From NCBI GenBank assembly GCA_964036275.1, contig CAXIWQ010000085.1, forward strand, positions 44,120 through 108,119: a DNA stretch of 64,000 nucleotides. The letters run 5' to 3'. The first letter of the stretch is position 1. The number at the start of each line of letters is the position of its first letter. The position numbers were made by a program, and so were the translations under genes. Positions 1 to 10,700 of this stretch are shown here, piece after piece. The notes beneath the pieces are model-generated. The model was not told the DNA's origin. It was given only the letters and a program-made list of their open reading frames with translations, and did not search any database. Source of the DNA: Litoditis marina (lineage: Eukaryota; Nematoda; Chromadorea; Rhabditida; Rhabditidae).

Positions 1-533
1 TGGTCGTATTAGGTTTTTGTAGCTGGGAGCAACAGATTTGATAGCCGTATGAACTGTTCTCTGTAGCTGCAAGGCAAAGAGTCGATAACCGCGTTAATTC
101 GTATTTTGTGGCTGTGCGCCACAGAATAGATAGTCGTATTAGGTTTTTGTAGCTGGGAGCAACATATTTGATAGCCGTATAACCTTTTTCGTGTAGCTGC
201 ACGGCAAAGAGTCAATAACCGCGTTAATTTGTCTTTTGTGGCTGTGCGCCACAGAATAGATTGTCGTATCAGGTTTTTGTAGCTGGGAGCAACAGACTTG
301 ATAGCCGTATGAACTTTTTTCTGTAGCTGCAAGGCAAAGAGGTAATAACCGCGTTAATTTGTCTTTTGTGGCTGTGCGCCACAGAATATAAAGTCGTATT
401 AGGTTTTTGTAGCTGGGAGCAACAGATTTGATAGCCGTATGAAATGTTCTCTGTAACTGCAAGGCAAATTGTCAATAACCGCGTTAATTTGTATTTTGTG
501 GCTGTGCGCCACAGAATATAAAGCCGTATTATG

Positions 534-661
534 TTTTTGTAGTTGGAAGCAACAGACTTGATAGCCGTATGATTTTTTTTTGTAGCTGCAAGTCAAAATG
601 TCAATAACCGCGTTAATTCGTCTTTGTGGCTGTGCGCCACAGAATAGATTGTCGTATTAGG
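534..661 (+). repeat. Monomer subtype with AGTTGGAAGC and long T-run (128 bp)
   Basis: This subtype has TATGTTTTTGTAGTTGGAAGC in subunit A (given in pieces: TATG, T5, GTAGTTGGAAGC). The A/B junction is replaced by GA followed by 8-11 T, then CAAGTCAAAATGTCAATAACC and TCGTCTTTGTGG, one T shorter than usual. The linked variants travel together, so it is a true lineage. It recurs at irregular spacing, including near 3,390, 5,340, 6,770, 7,290, 8,980, 11,190, 13,010, 15,860, 18,070, 22,490, 24,300, 28,060, 37,310, 45,730, 48,830, 61,410 and 63,850. It is a handy phase marker for the higher-order repeats. Its variable T-run explains most 128-131 bp period deviations in the left half. Confidence 0.8.
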
Positions 662-1051
662 TTTTTGTAGCTGGGAGCAACAGATTTGATAGCCGTATGA
701 AATGTTCTCTGTAACTGCGAGGCAAAGAGTCAATAACCGCGTTAATTCGTCTTTTGTGGCTGTGCGCAACAGAATAGATAGTCGTATTAGGTTTTTGTAG
801 CTGGGAGCAACATACTTGGTAGCCATATAACCTTTTTCCTGTAGCTGCACGGCAAAGAGTCAATAACCGCGTTAATTTGTCTTTTGTGGCTGTGCGCCAC
901 AGAATAGATTGTCGTATTAGGTTTTTGTAGCTGGGAGCAACAGACTTGATAGCCGTATGAACTTTTCTCTGTAGCTGCAAGCCAACAAGTCGATAACCGC
1001 GATAATTCGTATTTTGTGGCTGTGCGCCACAGAATAGATTGTCGTATTAGG

Positions 1052-1092
1052 TTTTTGTAGCTGGGAGCAACAGATTTGATAGCCGTATGAAC
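1052..1092 (+). repeat. Subunit A of the monomer (about 41 bp)
   Basis: It begins with T5, then GTAGCTG at 1057-1063, then GGAGCAACAG and GATAGCCGTAT. Aligned without gaps from GTAGCTG over 36 positions, it matches subunit B at 24 and subunit C at 25 (hand counts, about 67-69%). This supports descent of all three from one unit of about 43 bp. Main variants across the window are CAGATTTG, CAGACTTG, CATACTTG and CAGACGTG, and AGCCATGAGC or AGTTGGAAGC in place of AGCTGGGAGC. These define monomer subtypes. Confidence 0.8.
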
Positions 1093-1141
1093 TGTTCTCT
1101 GTAGCTGCAAGGCAAAGAATCGATAACCGCGTCAATTCGTA
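1093..1141 (+). repeat. Subunit B of the monomer (about 49 bp)
   Basis: It starts with a pyrimidine run (TGTTCTCT here, ACTTTTTTCT in many copies), followed by GTAGCTG at 1101-1107, CAAGGCAAAG, ATAACCGCG and an AT-rich tail. It matches A at 24 of 36 and C at 21 of 36 aligned positions by hand count. It is the longest subunit because of the extra AT-rich tail (AATTCGTA). It carries the most constant box of the monomer and several alternating CpG/CpA and CpG/TpG sites. Confidence 0.8.
1122..1131 (+). other. Most constant box, GATAACCGCG (core AACCGCG)
   Basis: By eye this is the least variable part of the monomer. The preceding bases alternate (GTCGAT, GTCAAT, GGTAAT), yet ACCGCG with its two CpGs is kept in the great majority of copies. 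Exceptions are few and lineage-specific: ACAGCG near 35,820, 44,240, 47,480, 56,655 and 60,065; ACCACG near 45,028, 54,973, 58,640 and 63,543; TAGCCGCG near 5,286, 6,716 and 7,493. A protein-binding role is inference only. Confidence 0.6.
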
Positions 1142-1165
1142 TTTTGTGGCTGTGCGCCACAGAAT
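1141..1165 (+). other. Conserved inverted repeat (hairpin) in subunit C
   Basis: Positions 1141-1150 can pair with 1156-1165 around a 5-base loop (TGTGC, 1151-1155). This gives ten pairs, nine Watson-Crick and one T-G (1144 with 1162). The core GTGGC/GCCAC is present in nearly every monomer of the window, so a cruciform-capable element occurs about every 130 bp, close to 490 times. Loop changes (TGTGC to TGTGT) leave the stem intact. Whether it acts as DNA cruciform, protein site or RNA hairpin is unknown. Confidence 0.85.
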
Positions 1166-1181
1166 AGATAGTCGTATTAGG
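1142..1181 (+). repeat. Subunit C of the monomer (about 40 bp)
   Basis: It begins with T4, then GTGGCTG at 1146-1152, TGCGCCACAGAATAG and GTCGTATTAGG. It aligns to subunit A at 25 of 36 positions. Unlike A and B it forms a strong inverted repeat around GTGGC and GCCAC, so the palindrome arose, or was kept, only in this subunit. Frequent variants are GAATAGATT, GAATAGATA, GAATATAAA and GGATATAAA just before GTCGTATT. Confidence 0.8.
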
Positions 1182-2570
1182 TTTTTGTAGCTGGGAGCAA
1201 CATACTTGGTAGCCATATAACCTTTTTCCTGTAGCTGCACGGCAAAGAGTCAATAACCGCGTTAATTTGTCTTTTGTGGCTGTGCGCCACAGAATAGATT
1301 GTCGTATTAGGTTTTTGTAGCTGGGAGCAACAGATTTGATAGCCGTATGAAATATTCTCTGTAACTGCGAGGCAAAGAGTCAATAACCGCGTTAATTCGT
1401 CTTTTGTGGCTGTGCGCCACAGAATATATAGTCGTATTAGGTTTTTGTAGCTGGGAGCAACAGACTTGATAGCCGTATGAACTGTTCTCTGTAGCTGCAA
1501 GGCAAAGAGTCGATAACCGCGTTAATTCGTATTTTGTGGCTGTGCGCCACAGAATAGATAGTCGTATTAGGTTTTTGTAGCTGGGAGCAACATACCTGAT
1601 AGCCGTATAACCTTTTTCCTGTAGCTGCACGGCAAAGAGTCAATAACCGCGTTAATTTGTCTTTTGTGGCTGTGCGCCACAGAATATAGAGTCGTATTAG
1701 GTTTTCGTAGCTGGGAGCAACAGACTTGATAGCCGTATGAATTTTTTTCTGTAGCTGCAAGGCAAAGAGGTAATAACCGCGTTAATTTGTCTTTTGTGGC
1801 TGTGCGCCACAGAATAGATTGTCGTATCAGGTTTTTGTAGCTGGGAGCAACAGACTTGATAGCCGTATGAACTTTTCTCTGTAGCTGCAAGCCAACAAGT
1901 CGATAACCGCGATAATTCGTATTTTGTGGCTGTGCGTCACAGAATAGATTGTCGTATTAGGTTTTTGTAGCTGGGAGCAACAGATTTGATAGCCGTATGA
2001 ACTGTTCTCTGTAGCTGCAAGGCAAAGAGTCGATAACCGCGTTAATTCGTATTTTGTGGCTGTGCGCCACAGAATAGATAGTCGTATTAGGTTTTTGTAG
2101 CTGGGAGCAACATATTTGATAGCCGTATAACCTTTTTCGTGTAGCTGCACGGCAAAGAGTCAATAACCGCGTTAATTTGTCTTTTGTGGCTGTGCGCCAC
2201 AGAATATAAAGTCGTATTAGGTTTTTGTAGCTGGGAGCAACAGACTTGATAGCCGTATGAACTTTTTTCTGTAGCTGCAAGGCAAAGAGGTAATAACCGC
2301 GTTAATTTGTCTTTTGTGGCTGTGCGCCACAGAATAGATTGTCGTATCAGGTTTTTGTAGCTGGGAGCAACAGACTTGATAGCCGTATGAACTTTTTTCT
2401 GTAGCTGCAAGGCAAAGAGGTAATAACCGCGTTAATTTGTCTTTTGTGGCTGTGCGCCATAGGATATAAAGTCGTATTAGGTTTTTGTAGCCATGAGCAA
2501 CAGACTTGATAGCCGTATAAACTTTTTTCTGTAGCTGCAAGGCAAAGAGTCGATAACCGCGTTATATCGT

Positions 2571-2700
2571 ATTTTGTGGCTGTGTGCCACAGAATAGATA
2601 GTTGTATTGGGTTTTTCTAGCTGGGAGCAACATACTTGATAGCCATATAAACTTTTTTCTGTAGCTGCACGGCAAAGAGTCAATAACCGCGTTAATTTGT
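2571..2700 (+). repeat. CpG-poor monomer subtype
   Basis: This 130 bp stretch has TGTGTGCC for TGCGCC, AGTTGTATTGGG for AGTCGTATTAGG, TTTTTCTAGC for TTTTTGTAGC, AGCCATAT for AGCCGTAT, GTCAAT for GTCGAT and TTTGTC for TTCGTA. I count three CpGs, against seven in the reference copy, and most losses are CpG to TpG or CpA. The same linked set follows the AGCCATGAGC monomer in many places, for example near 4,920, 6,350, 8,430, 10,770, 15,440 and 17,655. It is therefore an inherited two-monomer cassette. Confidence 0.75.
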
Positions 2701-4654
2701 CTTTTGTGGCTGTGCGCCACAAAATATAAAGTCGTATTAGGTTTTTGTAGCTGGGAGCAACAGACTTGATAGCTGTATAAACTTTTTTTCTGTAGCTGCA
2801 AGGCAAAGAGATAATAACCGCGTTAATTTGTCTTTTGTGGCTGTGCGCCACAGAATATAAAGTCGTATTAGGTTTTTGTAGCTGGGAGCAACAGACTTGA
2901 TGGCCGTATGAACTTTTTTCTGTAGCTGCAAGGCAAAGAAGTAATAACCGCGTTAATTTGTCTTTTGTGGCTGTGCGCCACAGAATATATTGTCGTATCA
3001 GGTTTTTGTAGCTGGGAGCAACAGACTTGATAGCCGTATGAACTTTTTTCTGTAGCTGCAAGGCAAAGAGGTAATAACCGCGTTAATTTGTCTTTTGTGG
3101 CTGTGCGCCACAGGATATAAAGTCGTATTAGGTTTTTGTAGCCATGAGCAACCGACTTGATAGCCGTATAAACTTTTTTTCTGTAGCTGCAAGTCAAAGA
3201 GGTAATAACCGCGTTAATTTGTCTTTTGTGGCTGTGCGCCACAGAATATAAAGTCGTATTAGGTTTTTGTAGCTGGGAGCAACAGATTTGATAGCCGTAT
3301 AAAATGTTCTCTGTAACTGCAAGGCAAAGAGTCAATAACCGCGTTAATTTGTATTTTGTGGCTGTGCGCCACAGAATATAAAGTCGTATTATGTTTTTGT
3401 AGTTGGAAGCAACAGACTTGATAGCCGTATGATTTTGTTTTTGTAGCTGCAAGTCAAAATGTCAATAACCGCGTTAATTCGTCTTTGTGGCTGTGCGCCA
3501 CAGAATAGATTGTCGTATTAGGTTTTTGTAGCTGGGAGCAACAGATTTGATAGCCGTATGAAATGTTCTCTGTAACTGCGAGGCAAAGAGTCAATAACCG
3601 CGTTAATTCGTCTTTTGTGGCTGTGCGCCACAGAATATATAGTCGTATTAGGTTTTTGTAGCTGGGAGCAACAGACTTGATAGCCGTATGAACTTCTCTC
3701 TGTAGCTGCAAGCCAACAAGTCGATAACCGCGATAATTTGTATTTTGTGGCTGTGCGCAACAGAATAGATTGTCGTATTAGGTTTTTGTAGCTGGGAGCA
3801 ACAGATTTGATAGCCGTATGAACTGTTCTCTGTAGCTGCAAGGCAAAGAGTCGATAACCGCGTCAATTCGTATTTTGTGGCTGTGCGCCACTGAATAGAT
3901 AGTCGTATTAGGTTTTTGTAGCTGGGAGCAACATACTTGGTAGCCGTATAACCTTTTTCCTGTAGCTGCACGGCAAAGAGTCAATAACCGCGTTAATTTG
4001 TCTTTTGTGGCTGTGCGCCACAGAATATAAAGTCGTATTAGGTTTTTGTAGCTGGGAGCAACAGACTTGATGGCCGTATGAACTTTTTTCTGTAGCTGCA
4101 AGGCAAAGAAGTAATAACCGCGTTAATTTGTCTTTTGTGGCTGTGCGCCACAGAATAGATTGTCGTATCAGGTTTTTGTAGCTGGGAGCAACAGACTTGA
4201 TAGCCGTATGAACTTTTCTCTGTAGCTGCAAGCCAACAAGTCGATAACCGCGATATTTCGTGTTTTGTGGCTGTGCGCCACAGAATAGATTGTCGTATTA
4301 GGTTTTTGTAGCTGGGAGCAACAGATTTGATAGCCGTATGAACTGTTCTTTGTAGCTGCAAGGCAAAGAGTCGATAACCGCGTTAATTCGTATTTTGTGG
4401 CTGTGCGCCACAGAATAGATAGTCGTATCAGGTTTTTGTAGCTGGGAGCAACCTACTTGATAGCCGTATAACCTTTTTCCTGTAGCTGCACGGCAAAGAG
4501 TCAATAACCGCGTTAATTTGTCTTTTGTGGCTGTGCGCCACAGAATATAAAGTCGTATTAGGTTTTTGTAGCTGGGAGCAACAGACTTGATAGCCGTATG
4601 AACTTTTTTCTGTAGCTGCAAGGCAAAGAGGTAATAACCGCGTTAATTTGTCTT

Positions 4655-5845
4655 TTGTGGCTGTGCGCCACAGAATAGATAGTCGTATCAGGTTTTTGTA
4701 GCTGGGAGCAACAGACTTGATAGCCGTATGAACTTTTTTCTGTAGCTGCAAGGCAAAGAGGTAATAACCGCGTTAATTCGTATTTTGTGGCTGTGCGCCA
4801 CAGGATATAAAGTCGTATTAGGTTTTTGTAGCCATGAGCAACAGACTTGATAGCCGTATAAACTTTTTTCTGTAGCTGCAAGGCAAAGAGTCGATAACCG
4901 CGTTATATCGTATTTTGTGGCTGTGTGCCACAGAATAGATAGTTGTATTGGGTTTTTCTAGCTGGGAGCAACATACTTGATAGCCATATAAACTTTTTTC
5001 TGTAGCTGCACGGCAAAGAGTCAATAACCGCGTTAATTTGTCTTTTGTGGCTGTGCGCCACAGAATATAAAGTCGTATTAGGTTTTTGTAGCTGGGAGCA
5101 ACAGACTTGATAGCCGTATAAATTTTTTTTTGTAGCTGCAAGGCAAAGAGGTAATAACCGCGTTAATTTGTCTTTTGTGGCTGTGCGCCACAGAATATAA
5201 AGTCGTATTAGGTTTTTGTAGCTGGGAGCAACAGATTTGATAGCCGTATGAAATGTTCTCTGTAACTACAAGGCAAAGAGTCAATAGCCGCGTTAATTTG
5301 TATTTTGTGGCTGTGCGCCACAGAATATAAAGTCGTATTATGTTTTTGTAGTTGGAAGCAACAGACTTGATAGCCGTATGATTTTTTTTTTGTAGCTGCA
5401 AGTCAAAAGGTCAATAACCGCGTTAATTCGTCTTTGTGGCTGTGCGCCCCAGAATAGATTGTCGTATCAGGTTTTTGTAGCTGGGAGCAACAGACTTGAT
5501 AGCCGTATGAACTTTTTTCTAAAGCTGCAAGGCAAAGAGGTAATAACCGCGTTAATTTGTCTTTTGTGGCTGTGCGCCACAGGATATAAAGTCGTATTAG
5601 GTTTTTGTAGCCATGAGCAACAGACTTGATAGCCGTATAAACTTTTTTCTGTAGCTGCAAGGCAAAGAGTCGATAACCGCGTTATATCGTATTTTGTGGC
5701 TGTGTGCCACAGAATAGATAGTTGTATTGGGTTTTTCTAGCTGGGAACAACATACTTGATAGCCATATAAACTTTTTTCTGTAGCTGCACGGCAAAGAGT
5801 CAATAACCGCGTTAATTTGTCTTTTGTGGCTGTGCGCCACAGAAT
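4655..5845. repeat. Duplicated block, offset 1.43 kb, copy 1
   Basis: This stretch matches 6,084-7,275 with an offset of 1,429-1,430 bp, which is 11 monomers. Both copies share rare markers such as TTCTAAAGCTGC (about 5,518 and 6,948), AACTACAAGG with TAGCCGCG, and GTGCGCCCCAG (about 5,445 and 6,875). About 240 bp of different monomers lie between the copies. Boundaries are by eye, within about 30 bp. Confidence 0.75.
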
Positions 5846-6083
5846 AGATTGTCGTATTAGGTTTTTGTAGCTGGGAGCAACAGATTTGATAGCCGTATGA
5901 ACTGTTCTCTGTAGCTGCAAGGCAAAGAGTCGATAACCGCGTCAATTCGTATTTTGTGGCTGTGCGCCACAGAATAGATAGTCGTATTAGGTTTTTGTAG
6001 CTGGGAGCAACATACTTGGTAGCCGTATGAACTTTTCTCTGTAGCTGCAAGCCAACAAGTCGATAACCGCGATATTTCGTGTT

Positions 6084-7275
6084 TTGTGGCTGTGCGCCAC
6101 AGAATAGATAGTCGTATCAGGTTTTTGTAGCTGGGAGCAACAGACTTGATAGCCGTATGAACTTTTTTCTGTAGCTGCAAGGCAAAGAGGTAATAACCGC
6201 GTTAATTCGTATTTTGTGGCTGTGCGCCACAGGATATAAAGTCGTATTAGGTTTTTGTAGCCATGAGCAACAGACTTGATAGCCGTATAAACTTTTTTCT
6301 GTAGCTGCAAGGCAAAGAGTCGATAACCGCGTTATATCGTATTTTGTGGCTGTGTGCCACAGAATAGATAGTTGTATTGGGTTTTTCTAGCTGGGAGCAA
6401 CATACTTGATAGCCATATAAACTTTTTTCTGTAGCTGCACGGCAAAGAGTCAATAACCGCGTTAATTTGTCTTTTGTGGCTGTGCGCCACAGAATATAAA
6501 GTCGTATTAGGTTTTTGTAGCTGGGAGCAACAGACTTGATAGCCGTATAAATTTTTTTTTTGTAGCTGCAAGGCAAAGAGGTAATAACCGCGTTAATTTG
6601 TCTTTTGTGGCTGTGCGCCACAGAATATAAAGTCGTATTAGGTTTTTGTAGCTGGGAGCAACAGATTTGATAGCCGTATGAAATGTTCTCTGTAACTACA
6701 AGGCAAAGAGTCAATAGCCGCGTTAATTTGTATTTTGTGGCTGTGCGCCACAGAATATAAAGTCGTATTATGTTTTTGTAGTTGGAAGCAACAGACTTGA
6801 TAGCCGTATGATTTTTTTTTTGTAGCTGCAAGTCAAAAGGTCAATAACCGCGTTAATTCGTCTTTGTGGCTGTGCGCCCCAGAATAGATTGTCGTATCAG
6901 GTTTTTGTAGCTGGGAGCAACAGACTTGATAGCCGTATGAACTTTTTTCTAAAGCTGCAAGGCAAAGAGGTAATAACCGCGTTAATTTGTCTTTTGTGGC
7001 TGTGCGCCACAGGATATAAAGTCGTATTAGGTTTTTGTAGCCATGAGCAACAGACTTGATAGCCGTATAAACTTTTTTCTGTAGCTGCAAGGCAAAGAGT
7101 CGATAACCGCGTTATATCGTATTTTGTGGCTGTGTGCCACAGAATAGATAGTTGTATTGGGTTTTTCTAGCTGGGAACAACATACTTGATAGCCATATAA
7201 ACTTTTTTCTGTAGCTGCACGGCAAAGAGTCAATAACCGCGTTAATTTGTCTTTTGTGGCTGTGCGCCACAGAAT
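6084..7275. repeat. Duplicated block, offset 1.43 kb, copy 2
   Basis: This is the second copy of the 4,655-5,845 block. It contains one additional stretch (about 6,480-6,830) with the long-T subtype before the shared GTGCGCCCCAG marker, in the same relative place as copy 1. The match ends near 7,275, where GAATATAAAG replaces GAATAGATTG. Confidence 0.7.
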
Positions 7276-7769
7276 ATAAAGTCGTATTATGTTTTTGTAG
7301 TTGGAAGCAACAGACTTGATAGCCGTATGATTTTTTTTTTGTAGCTGCAAGTCAAAAGGTCAATAACCGCGTTAATTCGTCTTTGTGGCTGTGCGCCACA
7401 GAATATAAAGTCGTATTAGGTTTTTGTAGCTGGGAGCAACAGATTTGATAGCCGTATGAAATGTTCTCTGTAACTACAAGGCAAAGAGTCAATAGCCGCG
7501 TTAATTTGTCTTTTGTGGCTGTGCGCCACAGAATATAAAGTCGTATTAGGTTTTTGTAGCTTGGAGCAACAGACTTGATGGCCGTATGAACTTTTTTCTG
7601 TAGCTGCATGGCAAAGAAGTAATAACCGCGTTAATTTGTCTTTTGTGGCTGTGCGCCACAGAATAGATTGTCGTATCAGGTTTTTGTAGCTGGGAGCAAC
7701 AGACTTGATAGCCGTATGAACTTTTCTCTGTAGCTGCAAGCCAACAAGTCGATAACCGCGATATTTCGT

Positions 7770-10700
7770 GTTTTGTGGCTGTGCGCCACAGAATAGATTG
7801 TCGTATTAGGTTTTTGTAGCTGGGAGCAACAGATTTGATAGCCGTATGAACTGTTCTCTGTAGCTGCAAGGCAAAGAGTCGATAACCGCGTTAATTCGTA
7901 TTTTGTGGCTGTGCGCCACAGAATAGATAGTCGTATCAGGTTTTTGTAGCTGGGAGCAACATACTTGATAGCCGTATAACCTTTTTCCTGTAGCTGCACG
8001 GCAAAGAGTCAATAACCGCGTTAATTTGTCTTTTGTGGCTGTGTGCCACAGAATATAAAGTCGTATTAGGTTTTTGTAGCTGGGAGCAACATACTTGATA
8101 GCCGTATAAACTTTTTTCTGTAGCTGCAAGGCAAAGAGGTAATAACCGCGTTAATTTGTCTTTTGTGGCTGTGCGCCACAGAATAGATTGTCGTATCAGG
8201 TTTTTGTAGCTGGGAGCAACAGACTTGATAGCCGTATGAACTTTTTTCTGTAGCTGCAAGGCAAAGAGGTAATAACCGCGTTAATTCGTATTTTGTGGCT
8301 GTGCGCCACAGGATATAAAGTCGTATTAGGTTTTTGTAGCCATGAGCAACAGACTTGATAGCCGTATAAACTTTTTTCTGTAGCTGCAAGGCAAAGAGTC
8401 GATAACCGCGTTATATCGTATTTTGTGGCTGTGTGCCACAGAATAGATAGTTGTATTGGGTTTTTCTAGCTGGGAGCAACATACTTGATAGCCATATAAA
8501 CTTTTTTCTGTAGCTGCACGGCAAAGAGTCAATAACCGCGTTAATTTGTCTTTTGTGGCTGTGCGCCACAGAATATAAAGTCGTATTAGGTTTTTGTAGC
8601 TGGGAACAACAGATTTGATAGCCGTATGAAATGTTCTCTGTAACTGCAAGGCAAAGAGTCAATAACCGCGTTAATTTGTATTTTGTGGCTGTGCGCCACA
8701 GAATATAAAGTCGTATTAGGTTTTTGTAGCTGGGAGCAACAGACTTGATAGCCGTATAAACTTTTTTTCTGTAGCTGCAAGGCAAAGAGGTAATAACCGC
8801 GTTAATTTGTCTTTTGTGGCTGTGCGCCACAGAATATAAAGTCGTATTAGGTTTTTGTAGCTGGGAACAACAGATTTGATAGCCGTATGAAATGTTCTCT
8901 GTAACTGCAAGGCAAAGAGTCAATAACCGCGTTAATTTGTATTTTGTGGCTGTGCGCCACAGAATATAAAGTCGTATTATGTTTTTGTAGTTGGAAGCAA
9001 CAGACTTGATAGCCGTATGATTTTTTTTTGTAGCTGCAAGTCAAAATGTCAATAACCGCGTTAATTCGTCTTTGTGGCTGTGCGCCACAGAATAGATTGT
9101 CGTATCAGGTTTTTGTAGCTGGGAGCAACAGACTTGATAGCCGTATAAACTTTTTTCTGTAGCTGCAAGGCAAAGAGGTAATAACCGCGTTAATTTGTCT
9201 TTTGTGGCTGTGCGCCACAGGATATAAAGTCGTATTAGGTTTTTGTAGCCATGAGCAACAGACTTGATAGCCGTATAAACTTTTTTCTGTAGCTGCAAGG
9301 CAAAGAGTCGATAACCGCGTTATATCGTATTTTGTGGCTGTGTGCCACAGAATAGATAGTTGTATTGGGTTTTTTTAGCTGGGAACAACATACTTGATAG
9401 CCATATAAACTTTTTTTCTGTAGCTGCACGGCAAAGAGTCAATAACCGCGTTAATTTGTCTTTTGTGGCTGTGCGCCACAGAATATAAAGTCGTATTAGG
9501 TTTTTGTAGCTGGGAGCAACAGACTTGATAGCCGTATAAACTTTTTTTCTGTAGCTGCAAGGCAAAGAGGTAATAACCGCGTTAATTTGTCTTTTGTGGC
9601 TGTGCGCCACAGAATATAAAGTCGTATTAGGTTTTTGTAGCTGGGAGCAACAGACTTGATAGCCGTATGAACTTTTTTCTGTAGCTGCAAGGCAAAGAGT
9701 CGATAACCGCGTTATATCGTATTTTGTGGCTGTGTGCCACAGAATAGATAGTTGTATTGGGTTTTTCTAGCTGGGAGCAACAGACTTGATAGCCGTATGA
9801 ACTTTTTTCTGTAGCTGCAAGGCAAAGAGGTAATAACCGCGTTAATTTGTCTTTTGTGGCTGTGCGCCACAGGATATAAAGTCGTATTAGGTTTTTGTAG
9901 CCATGAGCAACAGACTAGATAGCCGTATAAACTTTTTTCTGTAGCTGCAAGGCAAAGAAGTAATAACCGCGTTATATCGTATTTTGTGGCTGTGTGACAC
10001 AGAATAGATAGTTGTATTGGGTTTTTCTAGCTGGGAACAACATACTTGATAGCCATATAAACTTTTTTCTGTAGCTGCACGGCAAAGAGTCAATAACCGC
10101 GTTAATTTGTCTTTTGTGGCTGTGCGCCACAGAATAGATTGTCGTATCAGGTTTTTGTAGCTGGGAGCAACAGACTTGATAGCCGTATGAACTTTTCTCT
10201 GTAGCTGCAAGCCAACAAGTCGATAACCGCGATATTTCGTGTTTTGTGGCTGTGCGCCACAGAATAGATTGTCGTATCAGGTTTTTGTAGCTGGGAGCAA
10301 CATACTTGATAGCCGTATAACCTTTTTCCTGTAGCTGCACGGCAAAGAGTCAATAACCGCGTTAATTTGTCTTTTGTGGCTGTGTGCCACAGAATATAAA
10401 GTCGTATTAGGTTTTTGTAGCTGGGAGCAACATACTTGATAGCCGTATGAACTTTTTTCTGTAGCTGCAAGGCAAGAGGTAATAACCGCGTTAATTTGTC
10501 TTTTGTGGCTGTGCGCCACAGAATAGATTGTCGTATCAGGTTTTTGTAGCTGGGAGCAACAGACTTGATAGCCGTATGAACTTTTCTCTGTAGCTGCAAG
10601 CCAACAAGTCGATAACCGCGTTAATTCGTATTTTGTGGCTGTGCGCCACAGGATATAAAGTCGTATTAGGTTTTTGTAGCCATGAGCAACAGACTTGATA

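Larger units (their letters stand above)
1052..1181 (+). repeat. Reference 130 bp monomer
   Basis: This is a clean, exactly 130 bp copy used here as the phase reference: the T-tract at 1052 recurs at 1182. By hand count it is about 44% G+C with 7 CpG dinucleotides. That is close to or slightly above expectation from its base composition, so this copy is not CpG-depleted. The + strand is richer in G than C, and all the long homopolymer runs are T on this strand. It divides into three related subunits at 1052-1092, 1093-1141 and 1142-1181. Most other copies are 130 bp; those with a longer or shorter T-run are 128-131 bp. Confidence 0.93.

Noticed and set aside
1057..1067. Resemblance of GTAGCTGGGA to a primate Alu segment
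   Set aside because: The match is only about ten bases, and the following sequence (GCAACAGATTTG) does not continue as Alu. Chance similarity.
1057..1110. tRNA-derived or SINE origin (internal promoter boxes)
   Set aside because: TAGCTGGGAG is only loosely like an A box, and nothing resembling the B box GGTTCGANTCC occurs at a suitable distance. No cloverleaf can be formed.
1122..1138. CENP-B box-like site overlapping CCGCGTTAATTCG
   Set aside because: Compared with the inverse of the consensus TTCG-N4-A-N2-CGGG, I can match only about six of nine essential positions, and the CCCG part is wrong. This is too weak to claim.
1141..1165. Hairpin as a transcription terminator
   Set aside because: On the + strand the stem is followed by GAATAGAT, not a T-run. 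On the minus strand it is followed by a short A-rich stretch. It occurs about every 130 bp with no genes to terminate.
10470..10490. Isolated one-base losses in the left part (near 10,475 and 11,913) as evidence of degeneration
   Set aside because: They are too few and scattered to mean anything. The matching positions in the 7 kb second copy are normal, so they are private mutations or errors.
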